In this document: positions 27,614-37,020 of the stretch, one piece after another | Layout: each line of letters begins with the position of its first letter | Position numbering within the stretch: the stretch's first letter is position 1 | From: Acidobacteriaceae bacterium | GTDB taxonomy: Bacteria; Acidobacteriota; Terriglobia; Terriglobales; Acidobacteriaceae | Length of the DNA stretch: 64,000 nt | Reading direction: 5' to 3' | Assembly (NCBI GenBank): GCA_003131585.1 | Contig: PKVW01000024.1 | Span: forward strand, 41,073 to 105,072 | Notes under the pieces: generated by a model | What the model was told of the DNA's origin: nothing | The model's input: the letters and a program-made list of their open reading frames with translations, nothing else | The model's database searches: none | Translations under genes and position numbers: made by a program

Positions 27614-30046
27614 ATGGCCACCGCTCCCACCCAACACCTCGGGCAAGCCCCCGCTGTAGGCCAGGCCCCGCCGATTCCTGGCCAGGACTCCACGCTCTCT
27701 GCCGTGGTCACGCCGCCGAAGACTCCACCCTCGGAAGAACCGAATCCACAGTCTCCCGCCGAGCCAGATGACGAAATGGAAGCCTTGCTGCAAAAGTGGG
27801 GCAAGCGGCTGATCGATGTGGTCACCGAGAAGCGAACGCAATGGGAATGGAAGCGCCGTCCGAAAATCCTGACCATCCTCAAAAACAAGGAGATGCTGAA
27901 GGGCAACCACAACATCGGGGTGCTGCCCGGCACCTATCAAACTTTCGACGCCTTCGAGGAATACTGGAACTACATGGGGGCGTCGGACGACCGCAATGCC
28001 GATCAGACCATGGACAAGCGGCCGCACAACTTCTACCAGATGCTCGAAAAGGCTTTTGTAGCGGCCTTGAGCGCGCAGATTCCGAAATCGCGGTGGCTGC
28101 CCGTGAATCCGAACGTCGAAGAGGACCGGGCCACGGCGTTGGTTGCGAGCCGGGTCGAAACCATCATCGAGCGGGCGAACGACCCCGACATTCTGCTGCT
28201 CATCGAGTTGATGGAGCTTTTCACCTCTGGGTGTTATTTCAAATTCACCCGCTACGTGGTGGACAAAGACCGCACCGGAACCCACAAGCAGACCGTCCTC
28301 CGACTGCTGAAGACCGACATTCTGCCCGCGCGCTATACCTGCTTTCACTGCGGAGCAACTACGCCAGAGGACGCACTGGCCGGCCAAACCAGTTTCGCTT
28401 GCCCCAATTGCGGCAGTCCGTTCGGGCCGCAGAACTTCTTTGAGCCCCACACCGAAACCGTCCCGGTTGCCGACGAGCGTGCCGATGTGCCGAACGGTAT
28501 GGTGCTGCAAACCGTCTACGGGCCGATGCACGTCGACGTCGATCCCGATGCGCCCGATCTACTGAATACCTGCCTGCTGAATGTGGCTGAGGAAGTATCG
28601 CTCGGTTGGTTGCGCCGGACCTTCAACGAGAAGTGGGAGCAATTACAGTCTGGGGAATCCGGCGGATCGAGCGCGACTACGCTCGAACGGCAGTGGCGGG
28701 ACATGTTAACGGCGGCTCCGCAGGGCTCGGCGTATTTTGCCTTCTCGAACCAGTCGAAGCCCACCTACAACCGCACCTGGATTCAGCCGATGCTCTTTGC
28801 AGAGGCAGATGGCATCACGAAAGCGGAGTGCGACGAACTGAGTAAAGCCTTCCCCGATGGCTGTATGTTGGCCTGGGTCAACGAGCTCCCGTTGCAGATT
28901 CGCGCTTGTAAGCTCACCGACGAGTGGACCTGGAACGGCACGGAAGTGGCGGGATTTGGCCTGATGCCAGAACCCGCGGGGAATCCTGCCGTGCCGGTGC
29001 AGGAGCGGTTGAATGACTGCATCTCGAAGATCGACGAATATATGGACCGGCTGGCCTGTGGGCTGCTGTTGATCAATGCGGAGTATCTCGACGCCCAGGC
29101 GATGAACAACAAGCCCATCCTGCCGGGCATCCTAAACGAGATCCACCTGCGCAAAGGCGCGCCGCTCTCGAACATTCAGGAACTCGTTTTTCAGGTGCGG
29201 GCCGAGATCGACGCCATGATCTTCCAGTACGCCGCGAGCCTCAAGTCGGACATGGAACTGCTGGTGGGAACGCCGCCGCAGGTTTTTGGCGCCGGAACCC
29301 AGGAAGGCATCGAAACCGCCTCCGGACAGGCGCAACAGTTGAACACCGGCATGGTGAAGCTCGGGCTGCACTGGCTGACGATCCGCAAAGAGCACGCGAG
29401 GGCCGCCGAGAACGCCATCAAATGCGCCGCCAAAAATATGACCGAAGACTGGCAGTTGACGGTCGCCGACGAGGCCAAAGAGTTCTACGCGGAATACGTC
29501 CATCTCGACCAGATGAAAGGCAGCGTGCACGCGGAGCCAGAGACCGATCAAGGCTTCCCTATGACCTACGCCGACATCAAGGGGTGGTATCAGCAGCTTT
29601 TCCAGAGCGCCAACACCGAAATGGTGCAGTGGCTGATGGCGGAGCCGGAGAACATGGACAACGCCATCCGCTACATCGGCGTGCCAGGGCTGGTGGCGCC
29701 CGGCGCTTCTATGCGCGAGAAGATGTTGCAGGTGATCAACATCCTGGTCAAATCGCCCGCGACCGAGCAGCCCGACCCCATGAAGCCGGGCGAGACGGTG
29801 ATGATCCCGGCCGTGCAGCCGAACAAATATCTCGACGATCTCGCAGCCTCGCAGAAGATTTTGGAATCCTGGACGCAGGCGCACTGGGACAAAGTGAAAG
29901 ACAACCAGCCCGCGCTCGACTCGCTCGTCGCTTACTACAAACTCTGTGTGGTGTACCAGAAGGAACTCGCAGCGGAACGGCAGTTGACGGGTGGAGCGCC
30001 AGCGGGACCGGGAGCGCAACCCCAGGCAGCGGGAGCGTCGGCGTGA
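27614..30046 (+). CDS. Portal protein (podovirus-like) with zinc-ribbon-like insertion
   Basis: 810 aa at first position of the late module; CFHCGATT...FACPNCG; QVFGAGTQEGIETASGQAQQLNTGMVKLGL typical of large portal proteins. Confidence 0.7.
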   Translation: MATAPTQHLGQAPAVGQAPPIPGQDSTLSAVVTPPKTPPSEEPNPQSPAEPDDEMEALLQKWGKRLIDVVTEKRTQWEWKRRPKILTILKNKEMLKGNHNIGVLPGTYQTFDAFEEYWNYMGASDDRNADQTMDKRPHNFYQMLEKAFVAALSAQIPKSRWLPVNPNVEEDRATALVASRVETIIERANDPDILLLIELMELFTSGCYFKFTRYVVDKDRTGTHKQTVLRLLKTDILPARYTCFHCGATTPEDALAGQTSFACPNCGSPFGPQNFFEPHTETVPVADERADVPNGMVLQTVYGPMHVDVDPDAPDLLNTCLLNVAEEVSLGWLRRTFNEKWEQLQSGESGGSSATTLERQWRDMLTAAPQGSAYFAFSNQSKPTYNRTWIQPMLFAEADGITKAECDELSKAFPDGCMLAWVNELPLQIRACKLTDEWTWNGTEVAGFGLMPEPAGNPAVPVQERLNDCISKIDEYMDRLACGLLLINAEYLDAQAMNNKPILPGILNEIHLRKGAPLSNIQELVFQVRAEIDAMIFQYAASLKSDMELLVGTPPQVFGAGTQEGIETASGQAQQLNTGMVKLGLHWLTIRKEHARAAENAIKCAAKNMTEDWQLTVADEAKEFYAEYVHLDQMKGSVHAEPETDQGFPMTYADIKGWYQQLFQSANTEMVQWLMAEPENMDNAIRYIGVPGLVAPGASMREKMLQVINILVKSPATEQPDPMKPGETVMIPAVQPNKYLDDLAASQKILESWTQAHWDKVKDNQPALDSLVAYYKLCVVYQKELAAERQLTGGAPAGPGAQPQAAGASA

Positions 30047-30178
30047 GCGGAGTGAAGGAGTTGCGTGCCTTTCTTTTTATTCTATTGCTCTGGATCGCCG
30101 TCGAAGTGTTCGCCGCGCCGGGAAAACCTTCAGAGCCTCTTTGAATTCCATGCACCGATCTTACTTCAGGAGAACCCC

Positions 30179-30778
30179 ATGAACGTCAACGAAGTCGTAG
30201 TCTACCTCGATGCCAAAGGCGTGCCCCACAACGCACTGGTGAAATCGCTCAACCAATTGCACGACGGCTTCGTCTCCGTCTCCTATCAGGACGCCGAGGG
30301 GCGCACCATCGACGTGTACGACGTGCCCCACATGGACCACGAATCGCGGCAGGAACCGAACCCCGATCTTCCCACCTTCCACATCAACTGCTGGAAGTAC
30401 CCGGACGAAGATCACAACGTCGCGCCGAAAGATCATCCCATGTTCGATCATCGGTTCGCGCCGCCGACGAAAGACAACGACGGGCGAATCGTGCCCAAGC
30501 CGCGGCCTCTGCTGGACGCTGTAGTCGCGGAGCATCTGGACGCGGGAGCCAGGAAGCCCGTCGAGACGAAACTGCCCGGCGCTGGGACGAGTGGACTGAG
30601 AATCGAGACTAAGCGGTACACCGACGGATCAAACGCGACTGGCCCTGCGCCGCTGCCCGATCAATCGCCCGCACAACAAGACACCGCGAAAGCCGCGCCA
30701 GAGCCGGATGTGACAACCCTGCTCGACCAAGCTCCGGCCGCGCCCCAAGCCGCATCCGAGCCGGAACCAGCCGAGTAA
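30179..30778 (+). CDS. Hypothetical late protein
   Basis: Between portal and scaffold; MNVNEVVVYLDAKGVPHNALVKSLNQLHDGFVSVSYQDAEG. Confidence 0.5.
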   Translation: MNVNEVVVYLDAKGVPHNALVKSLNQLHDGFVSVSYQDAEGRTIDVYDVPHMDHESRQEPNPDLPTFHINCWKYPDEDHNVAPKDHPMFDHRFAPPTKDNDGRIVPKPRPLLDAVVAEHLDAGARKPVETKLPGAGTSGLRIETKRYTDGSNATGPAPLPDQSPAQQDTAKAAPEPDVTTLLDQAPAAPQAASEPEPAE

Positions 30779-30850
30779 ACACGCGATCACGAGGGAAGCC
30801 CCTAACCGGGCTTCTCTCATATTTCCTGAGCTCACTCAAGAGGAGATTCC

Positions 30851-32572
30851 ATGCCAGCCGAACTAGCAGCCCCGGCCTCAGCGCCGGCACCCGCAGCCCC
30901 TAGCGCACCCGCACCAGCGGCAACGCCCGCTCCTGCGACGGCGCCCGCACCGTCGTCATCGCCAGCGCCATCGTCTTCGCCTGCTCCCGCTTCTGGAACA
31001 CCCGGAGCTGCTCCAGATTCCGGCCTCGCGCCTGCCGCTCCCAAAGAACCAACCACATTACGCGAGAAGATCGAACAAGGCTGGAAAGAAGTCGTTTCCA
31101 AAACGCCGGAGGAACTGGAAGCGGAAGCCGCGGAAGCTGCTGGAGCGGGAGCGCCGAAACCCGGAGACGCGCCTGCGGAAGTTCCCGCTGCGGCCGTCGA
31201 CGAGGCAAAACCCGGAGAAGCCAAGCCCGGGGACGCAAAGCCTGCCGACGCTGTGCCCGCCGAAGCTGTACAGGAACTCGATCTGGGTGGCGGCCCTGTC
31301 TTCGGTCCCAAGGAATTCAACGACGCCATCACCAAAGACGCGGCGGCGAAAGCCTACTACGACACACACCCCGAAGAGAAGCACGCCATCTCGGCGGCTC
31401 TCCGTCGAAGCGGAGACGCGCTAAAGATCGCCGAGCACGGCATCTACCCTGACAACGCCCCCACCATCGCGAAAGCCGCAGCGACGTTCCAGTCCATCGA
31501 CAATCACTTCCTCTCCGCGGCGAACGATGACGGCACTCCGAACCCCGACGGCGCGAGAGCCTTCCTGGGTTCCTGGGTGAAAGAAGCGATGATGGTCGGC
31601 GACGACGGCAAGCCGCTGATGGACGCGAACGGAAAGTACCAACTCCATCCCGCGATCTACTCCATCTTCGACACCATCTACGGCAACAAGCAGGACGTGT
31701 ATTTGCAGCAGATGACGCAGGGCGGAAAACTGCCCGCGCCCCTGCAGAAAACCCTTTCCAGTATTCTCGATTTCTTTACCACCACCGCGAAAGCCCAAGG
31801 TGAAGACGGCGAGCGGCTCTTAGCTGGCGTGAACATTCTCCGAGAGGTAAGTGCGCTGTCCTCTCCAGCGTCAGGAGAAATACCCGACCAGTTGAAGCCC
31901 CTTGCGGATTCTCTCAAGGCGAGAGAGACGGCAGCGAACGATCGCGACGCCGCGGCTGCCCGCCAGCAGCAGGAATCCACACGCACCGCCCACCTGCAGT
32001 CAATCGAGCGGGCCGAGTCCAAAGCAGCGGACAACGCCCAAGCCCAATTGAAACCCGCATTCGACAAGGCCGGACTCAGCGAGTTCGAGGCCACCGCCGC
32101 GATGTCGCGGATCGGCGACCTGATCGATCAGAAACTCGGAGTTAAGAACGAAGATGGAACTTGGACTCAAGCCACGGATTCCCGTGCGCCCCTGTTCCAG
32201 TCGGTTTACGACAGCATTCTTCGTCAAGCTCCGAGCGAGAAGAGAGAGCAGGCGCTGACCAAACACATCCTGACCTACACCAACGAAATCCTCGGCCCGG
32301 TCGCCGGGGAAGTGTTGCGTATGGCCAAGGGCGGGGCGCTCGAACGCCAGAACTCCCGGCAAGCCACCGTGGACGCGCAGACCCGCGCCAGCCGCACCGA
32401 GCCGCATGGAACCTCCGTCAACCCCAGTGGGCCGCAGACCAAATCTGTAAGCCAGCAACGGGAAGACATTCAGGCGGAGTACGCCAAGACCCACGACGGG
32501 CGGAAGATGCCCCTCACCGAGCTTTTGGCGGAACAGTTCAAGCGCGCGAACGCGCCGCCCGAGCGTATCTGA
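30851..32572 (+). CDS. Putative scaffold protein with Pro/Ala-rich N-terminus
   Basis: Low-complexity AP-rich N-terminus, charged helical body, directly upstream of capsid candidate. Confidence 0.55.
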   Translation: MPAELAAPASAPAPAAPSAPAPAATPAPATAPAPSSSPAPSSSPAPASGTPGAAPDSGLAPAAPKEPTTLREKIEQGWKEVVSKTPEELEAEAAEAAGAGAPKPGDAPAEVPAAAVDEAKPGEAKPGDAKPADAVPAEAVQELDLGGGPVFGPKEFNDAITKDAAAKAYYDTHPEEKHAISAALRRSGDALKIAEHGIYPDNAPTIAKAAATFQSIDNHFLSAANDDGTPNPDGARAFLGSWVKEAMMVGDDGKPLMDANGKYQLHPAIYSIFDTIYGNKQDVYLQQMTQGGKLPAPLQKTLSSILDFFTTTAKAQGEDGERLLAGVNILREVSALSSPASGEIPDQLKPLADSLKARETAANDRDAAAARQQQESTRTAHLQSIERAESKAADNAQAQLKPAFDKAGLSEFEATAAMSRIGDLIDQKLGVKNEDGTWTQATDSRAPLFQSVYDSILRQAPSEKREQALTKHILTYTNEILGPVAGEVLRMAKGGALERQNSRQATVDAQTRASRTEPHGTSVNPSGPQTKSVSQQREDIQAEYAKTHDGRKMPLTELLAEQFKRANAPPERI

Positions 32573-32613
32573 TTTTGTTAAGCGGCGTTCACGGCACCTC
32601 ATAGGAGAGGATC

Positions 32614-33900
32614 ATGCCCGCAGGTACAGCATTATCGAATCTGCCCCTCCAGCTCGAAACCTTTGCCCCCACAATCGCCGACGCGGTTGAGAGTGAAGGG
32701 ATTTTCGCCAAGGAGATCGGCAGTGGCTCAGACGGAGGGGCGGTGCGCGCGTCGTTGCGCAGCTTCCGCGCCCAACTGCTCTACGCCTACGCCAGCGCAC
32801 CGACCTTCATCGGTCTCGACACCGGGACCATGCCGTCGGGCGTTGCCAACCAGTACAACCAGTTCCTGCTTTCTCCAGTCTCCTGGTGCCTGCCCGTGCA
32901 GTACAGCCAGTTGATGCAGCTCACCGGCGAAGGCAAGGACATTTCCGTCACCAATCCGGTGACCCAGACCCTCGCCAAGATCGTCACCGAGTGTACCCGC
33001 ACCCGCGACATCTTCCTGCAAACCCCCGGCGACGGTTCGCTCGGGTCTATTGATTCGTTTACGGGCGCTAACTTCATCAACCTCCGTTCGGCCACGACCG
33101 CGGTCATCGACGGCCGCGCCGCCCACCTGATGCAGGAACAGCAACCCGTGCAAGTCATGTCCCCCGGCTACGTGCTCCGGGGAACCTGCAACATCGTCAA
33201 CGTCTACAAGAGTCTCGGCATCACCCAGCAGATCCAAGTAGACCAGGTTCCTCCCGGCTCGGTCGCCGGAGACTTGGTGATCGCCGCGGGTTTGCCCGCT
33301 GGCGCCCCCCAGGGAATCAACGGCATTCCGGTGTTCGTGAACACCCAGACTCTCGGCAACCTCTACGGCTTAGCCCGCAGCTTGCCCTACGTGTTCGCGA
33401 ACGGCGTGAATCTGTCGAACACCGCCCAGGTCACGAAGCCCGTCTTTGTGATCGCGGAAAACCAAATCATGCAGCGCCTGGGAATGCAGGCGTTGAATGA
33501 CGACTACTTCTGGCACACCCACCTGGCGCAGGTGCAGTCGCTCGACGAACTCGCGTTCAACGATCAACTGCTGCCTCTGGCCGGCGGAAGCGTGGCGAAG
33601 TACGACCCGTTCATCAAGACCAAGTCGATCAACGGCCGGCGCATCATGATCAATCCCCATGCCGACTACACCCGCTGGGACTTCCTCAGGAAGAAGTCCT
33701 GGAACCACATCAAGTGGGGTCCGGGGATGTTCTGGTTCAAGAACCGGGGCGGGCAGATGGTGTTTCAGATGACCGACCCGACCACCGGCACGCCCACCGC
33801 GATGGAGTTGATGTACTTCGTGGTGGCGGAGCAGACCTGGATCGACAACCCAATCTGCCAGGGCGGAGCCACGCAAGCAAAAGTTCCCCAAGGGAATTGA
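32614..33900 (+). CDS. Putative major capsid protein
   Basis: 428 aa downstream of scaffold candidate; N-terminal and mid-region layout consistent with HK97-fold capsid proteins. Confidence 0.6.
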   Translation: MPAGTALSNLPLQLETFAPTIADAVESEGIFAKEIGSGSDGGAVRASLRSFRAQLLYAYASAPTFIGLDTGTMPSGVANQYNQFLLSPVSWCLPVQYSQLMQLTGEGKDISVTNPVTQTLAKIVTECTRTRDIFLQTPGDGSLGSIDSFTGANFINLRSATTAVIDGRAAHLMQEQQPVQVMSPGYVLRGTCNIVNVYKSLGITQQIQVDQVPPGSVAGDLVIAAGLPAGAPQGINGIPVFVNTQTLGNLYGLARSLPYVFANGVNLSNTAQVTKPVFVIAENQIMQRLGMQALNDDYFWHTHLAQVQSLDELAFNDQLLPLAGGSVAKYDPFIKTKSINGRRIMINPHADYTRWDFLRKKSWNHIKWGPGMFWFKNRGGQMVFQMTDPTTGTPTAMELMYFVVAEQTWIDNPICQGGATQAKVPQGN

Positions 33901-33976
33901 GCCTGTGAGTTAAACTGAAGATGGGGCTGGCCCTCAGCGGCTGGCCCACATCGTTTTTCAGAAAGCGAAACCGACT

Positions 33977-34195
33977 ATGAATTCTCCCGACCCAGCCCTG
34001 ATCATGGGCATCGCCAAGAAACTCGACAAAGAGATTGCCGAGTTGCCGCTGAACTCGCAGGTGATGCTGGCGAACATCCTCTTGCAGTGCGTGCAGTACC
34101 GCACCACGCAGGAAGTGGAGAACGCGCAGAAAGAGCAGGAGCGCATGGCAGCGGAAAGTAAATTCAGTCCACACAAGATCGAGAGACCGTCATGA
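33977..34195 (+). CDS. Hypothetical small protein
   Basis: MNSPDPALIMGIAKKLDKEIAELPLNSQVMLANILLQCVQYRTTQEVENAQKEQE; ATGA overlap with the next gene. Confidence 0.5.
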   Translation: MNSPDPALIMGIAKKLDKEIAELPLNSQVMLANILLQCVQYRTTQEVENAQKEQERMAAESKFSPHKIERPS

Positions 34196-34755
34196 ACGAA
34201 ACCGCAGAACGCACCAAGACATCCGTCGAGCTGGCGCTGGAGAAAACCTCCGACCTTCCAGCCGCCGAGCAACCGTTGGCGAAAAACCTTGCCTTCCCGC
34301 ACGCTTTCGAGCGCAAGCGCGTCACTGAAGAAGAAGCCCTCGCCATCACCCGCGAAATCTTCGAGCCGGGGACCAACGCCCTGCGCGAAGGCACCACGTT
34401 CATTGCCATCGGAGACCGTTTGCTGGTCCGCCGAGTTCCCGAGGCCGAATACTCGAAGCATGGAATCTTCCTGCGCGAGACCGACCGCGACCAGCCGAAC
34501 GCCGGAGTCGTCCTCAGTTGCGGACAGGGGCGGATTACCGAAGAAGGCCGCTTGATTCCCTTGCGCATCCCCGTCGGGTGCGTCGTCCTGTTCGGCAAGT
34601 ATGCCGGCTCCGAAGCTCCGCTGGGCGCGATCAACGACGAGCCACAACTGATTCTGCACGAAGATGAAGTGTTGGGGATCGTCGCCACGAAAGAACAAGC
34701 GGCCATTATAGAGGCGAACGCGAAGCCGCCGGTTACCGCGGCGCAGGTGGGGTGA
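34192..34755 (+). CDS. GroES-like co-chaperonin with N-terminal extension
   Basis: IGDRLLVRRVPEAEYSKHGIFLRETDRDQPNAGVVLSCGQGRITEEGRLIPLRIPVGCVVLFGKYAGSEAPL...QLILHEDEVLGIV matches the GroES layout. Confidence 0.88.
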   Translation: MNETAERTKTSVELALEKTSDLPAAEQPLAKNLAFPHAFERKRVTEEEALAITREIFEPGTNALREGTTFIAIGDRLLVRRVPEAEYSKHGIFLRETDRDQPNAGVVLSCGQGRITEEGRLIPLRIPVGCVVLFGKYAGSEAPLGAINDEPQLILHEDEVLGIVATKEQAAIIEANAKPPVTAAQVG

Positions 34756-34967
34756 GCCACGTAGCTGCATCTCGAATGGTGGTCTGTGATTGCTGCTGCG
34801 ACTATTCGTACCGTACCGGCGACGATCCGGGAACTTGTTCGGTGTGTCAAGACACAGACGTACCTCACGACGGAAAGATGCGGTGGGCAACTCCAGAAGA
34901 ACAGTGCAATGCCTGCTGTAATCCCCATCTGAATGGAATCCCGCATACTTGCGGCAAGCTGGGATGA
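34752..34967 (+). CDS. Cys-rich small hypothetical protein
   Basis: VCDCCCDYSYRTGDDPGTCSVCQDTD...EQCNACCNPHLNGIPHTCG. Confidence 0.4.
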   Translation: MSHVAASRMVVCDCCCDYSYRTGDDPGTCSVCQDTDVPHDGKMRWATPEEQCNACCNPHLNGIPHTCGKLG

Positions 34968-35306
34968 GCTGGTTTCGTGAGCTTCGCTGCTGGTTTTTGT
35001 TTCGTCACTCCATGGAACCGCTGGGAGCACTCACCGCCGGAACGGGCGACAAGGCCGTGATGTTTCAGTGCTGCATCTGCGCCAAAACAATTTCCGTCAG
35101 CCAGAAAGATATGCGCTGGTTCTAAGGTGCCGCATGAGCAACCTCGCCGCAATCCCGCTTCCCATGCTCGTGCAGCGCAGTGCTCACTGCCACCCAGAAT
35201 TCTCGGACGAAGGGCGGGAGTATGGCAGCGGGCTGGTGGATTATTTTCTTTCGCACTTTCGGCCGGGCTACGCCGAGCGAACGATTCGTATTCCCGAGTT
35301 TACCCG

Positions 35307-36065
35307 ATGAGATTCCGCCGCACCGGCCTCCGCGCGGGAATGCCCTTCGTTCCGCGCTCGCTCAAATCGCATCTGCTGCGCACCGGCGGTGTCAATCCGT
35401 TCGGCGAACCCTTGTTCCGCGTCGCGCGCGCTGACTTCAGAACTATCCGCTGTGCCGGAGAGTGGGCCATCTGGGCGGAGAATCTAACGACTGACGAACG
35501 CGGCAGCTTGGGAATCTCCGCCGCGATGAAGATGGCCACGAAAGGCCGCCCCGTACCGGAGATTATGGAGTATCTGGGCGGAGTGATGAAGGTTTCCCCA
35601 GAGCACATGATTCGAGGCTTCATCGACCGACCGAAGTACGGGCTCACGGGCTGGATCGTCGAGAAGTGGCAACCGGCAGCTACTTGGGGATCGCCCGCCG
35701 ACTGGAATATGTACCACTGGGAAGGCAAATCCGCGCTCGGGCCTTACCCGCGCTACGGAGATTATGAAATCGTCGCCGGACCGAGCCCCTACTTGCCCTC
35801 GATCTCGGACGTGAAGCAGGCGATTCAAACGAACTTCCGTGACATCGACCGGCGACCGATGTCTGCCGCCGTCAGGTTGCAGCAGATGATCGACGCGGAA
35901 GCGAACGTCGCCGCCGAGAAACAACGGGCTTTAGTCGCGCGTCTCGATGCGCAGGTGCAGGACAGCCCGGTCACCGTCTGCGGAAACAGGTTGTCGCTCG
36001 GGGCGCGGCGGGTGATGAACCAGTTGCAGGAGAAGATCGGAATTCGCAGTCAGTATCACGCCTAG
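35307..36065 (+). CDS. Hypothetical late protein
   Basis: MRFRRTGLRAGMPFVPRSLKSHLLRTGG...; convergent with minus-strand gene at 36062. Confidence 0.5.
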   Translation: MRFRRTGLRAGMPFVPRSLKSHLLRTGGVNPFGEPLFRVARADFRTIRCAGEWAIWAENLTTDERGSLGISAAMKMATKGRPVPEIMEYLGGVMKVSPEHMIRGFIDRPKYGLTGWIVEKWQPAATWGSPADWNMYHWEGKSALGPYPRYGDYEIVAGPSPYLPSISDVKQAIQTNFRDIDRRPMSAAVRLQQMIDAEANVAAEKQRALVARLDAQVQDSPVTVCGNRLSLGARRVMNQLQEKIGIRSQYHA

Positions 36066-36418
36066 AGATCGGTGAGGACGATGTCTCCGGCTTTCATGCC
36101 TGCCTGCGCGGGTTCGTTGAGCTCGATGAGCTTCGAGAATCCAGAGACGAAAGGGTGGCGCGAGAGTCCCATGAATGACCCGGTGGGATCGTAAAAGCTA
36201 GAGTCGTGGAGTTTGGCGAAGCCGCTCTCGGGGTCGTATTCCCAGATCCAGTTGGTTAGGTTTCCATTCTTGTCGTAGTCGGCAAACAAGGTTTGACCGC
36301 CAAAGTCGGGATATTTGATCTCCTTCGGAAAGCTGAACGCTCGGAACGGACACTCCCGCACCGCAGCGGCAGCCGCAACGCCACCGATCAGAGCCGATAG
36401 GAATTTGCGACGGTCCAT
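36062..36418 (-). CDS. Tat-signal-bearing exported protein (opposite-strand cargo gene)
   Basis: MDRRKFLSALIGGVAAAAAVRECPFRAFS twin-arginine signal. Confidence 0.65.
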   Translation of the reverse strand: MDRRKFLSALIGGVAAAAAVRECPFRAFSFPKEIKYPDFGGQTLFADYDKNGNLTNWIWEYDPESGFAKLHDSSFYDPTGSFMGLSRHPFVSGFSKLIELNEPAQAGMKAGDIVLTDL

Positions 36419-36437
36419 CACAGCCTCGTTGAGAAGG

Positions 36438-36722
36438 TTAGATTTTCAATCGATTATTAACGAAGTCGTCCAATATGGCAATGACGGTTTTTCGGGTTGC
36501 AGCTTTGAGTTCATCTTTGATCGAGCCTCGCACTTCGCCGGAAATAGCATCAGCAACGTGATTGCAGGCGTTGGCTAATATCCGTAGGACGGCATCCTGA
36601 ATCGGAGTTTTGTTCGCAGAAGCGGTGGCATCGTTCATTGCCGTCGTTAGTTTTTCGGCAGCCGTTTTCACGATGGACTCAATCTCGACCCACGGTATTT
36701 CTAGTTCCGCCTTCGCCATCAC
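36438..36722 (-). CDS. Hypothetical protein adjacent to the Tat-signal gene
   Basis: MAKAELEIPWVEIESIVKTAAEKLTTAMNDATASANKTPIQDAVLRILANACNHVADAI. Confidence 0.5.
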   Translation of the reverse strand: MMAKAELEIPWVEIESIVKTAAEKLTTAMNDATASANKTPIQDAVLRILANACNHVADAISGEVRGSIKDELKAATRKTVIAILDDFVNNRLKI

Positions 36723-36765
36723 ACGATTTTAACAGCACCCAGTCAACGAGTCCCCGGCCTAAGCG

Positions 36766-36775
36766 CCCCCCCCCC
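36766..36775. repeat. C10 homopolymer tract in divergent intergenic gap
   Basis: gcgCCCCCCCCCCaaag between minus-strand 36722 and plus-strand start 36783. Confidence 0.9.
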
Positions 36776-36782
36776 AAAGAAT

Positions 36783-36950
36783 ATGAACTTCGATCTCTGT
36801 AAAGTGTGCCGCCAAGAGCGCGAATGCGTGGTCAGTGTGAACGGCGAGTACGAACCGTTCTGCTACCCGCACGCCAAAGCTGAATTGAAGCGGCAAGGGG
36901 CCGATCTAAGTGGCCCACCGTGGAACTACATCCCTGACGTTGCGGCCTAA
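36783..36950 (+). CDS. 55-aa Cys-containing small protein
   Basis: MNFDLCKVCRQERECVVSVNGEYEPFCYPHAKAELKRQGADLSGPPWNYIPDVAA; not in ORF track. Confidence 0.5.
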   Translation: MNFDLCKVCRQERECVVSVNGEYEPFCYPHAKAELKRQGADLSGPPWNYIPDVAA

Positions 36951-37020
36951 GCGCCGAACCAACTCACAACCTCAACTTACGAACCCGCCGCCTCAGCGCG
37001 GCCAGGAGAACAAACCAGCC

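Noticed and set aside
30870-31260. Ala/Pro-rich and AKPGEAKPGDAKPADA repeats in the scaffold candidate
   Set aside because: Ordinary low-complexity linker; no independent function suggested.
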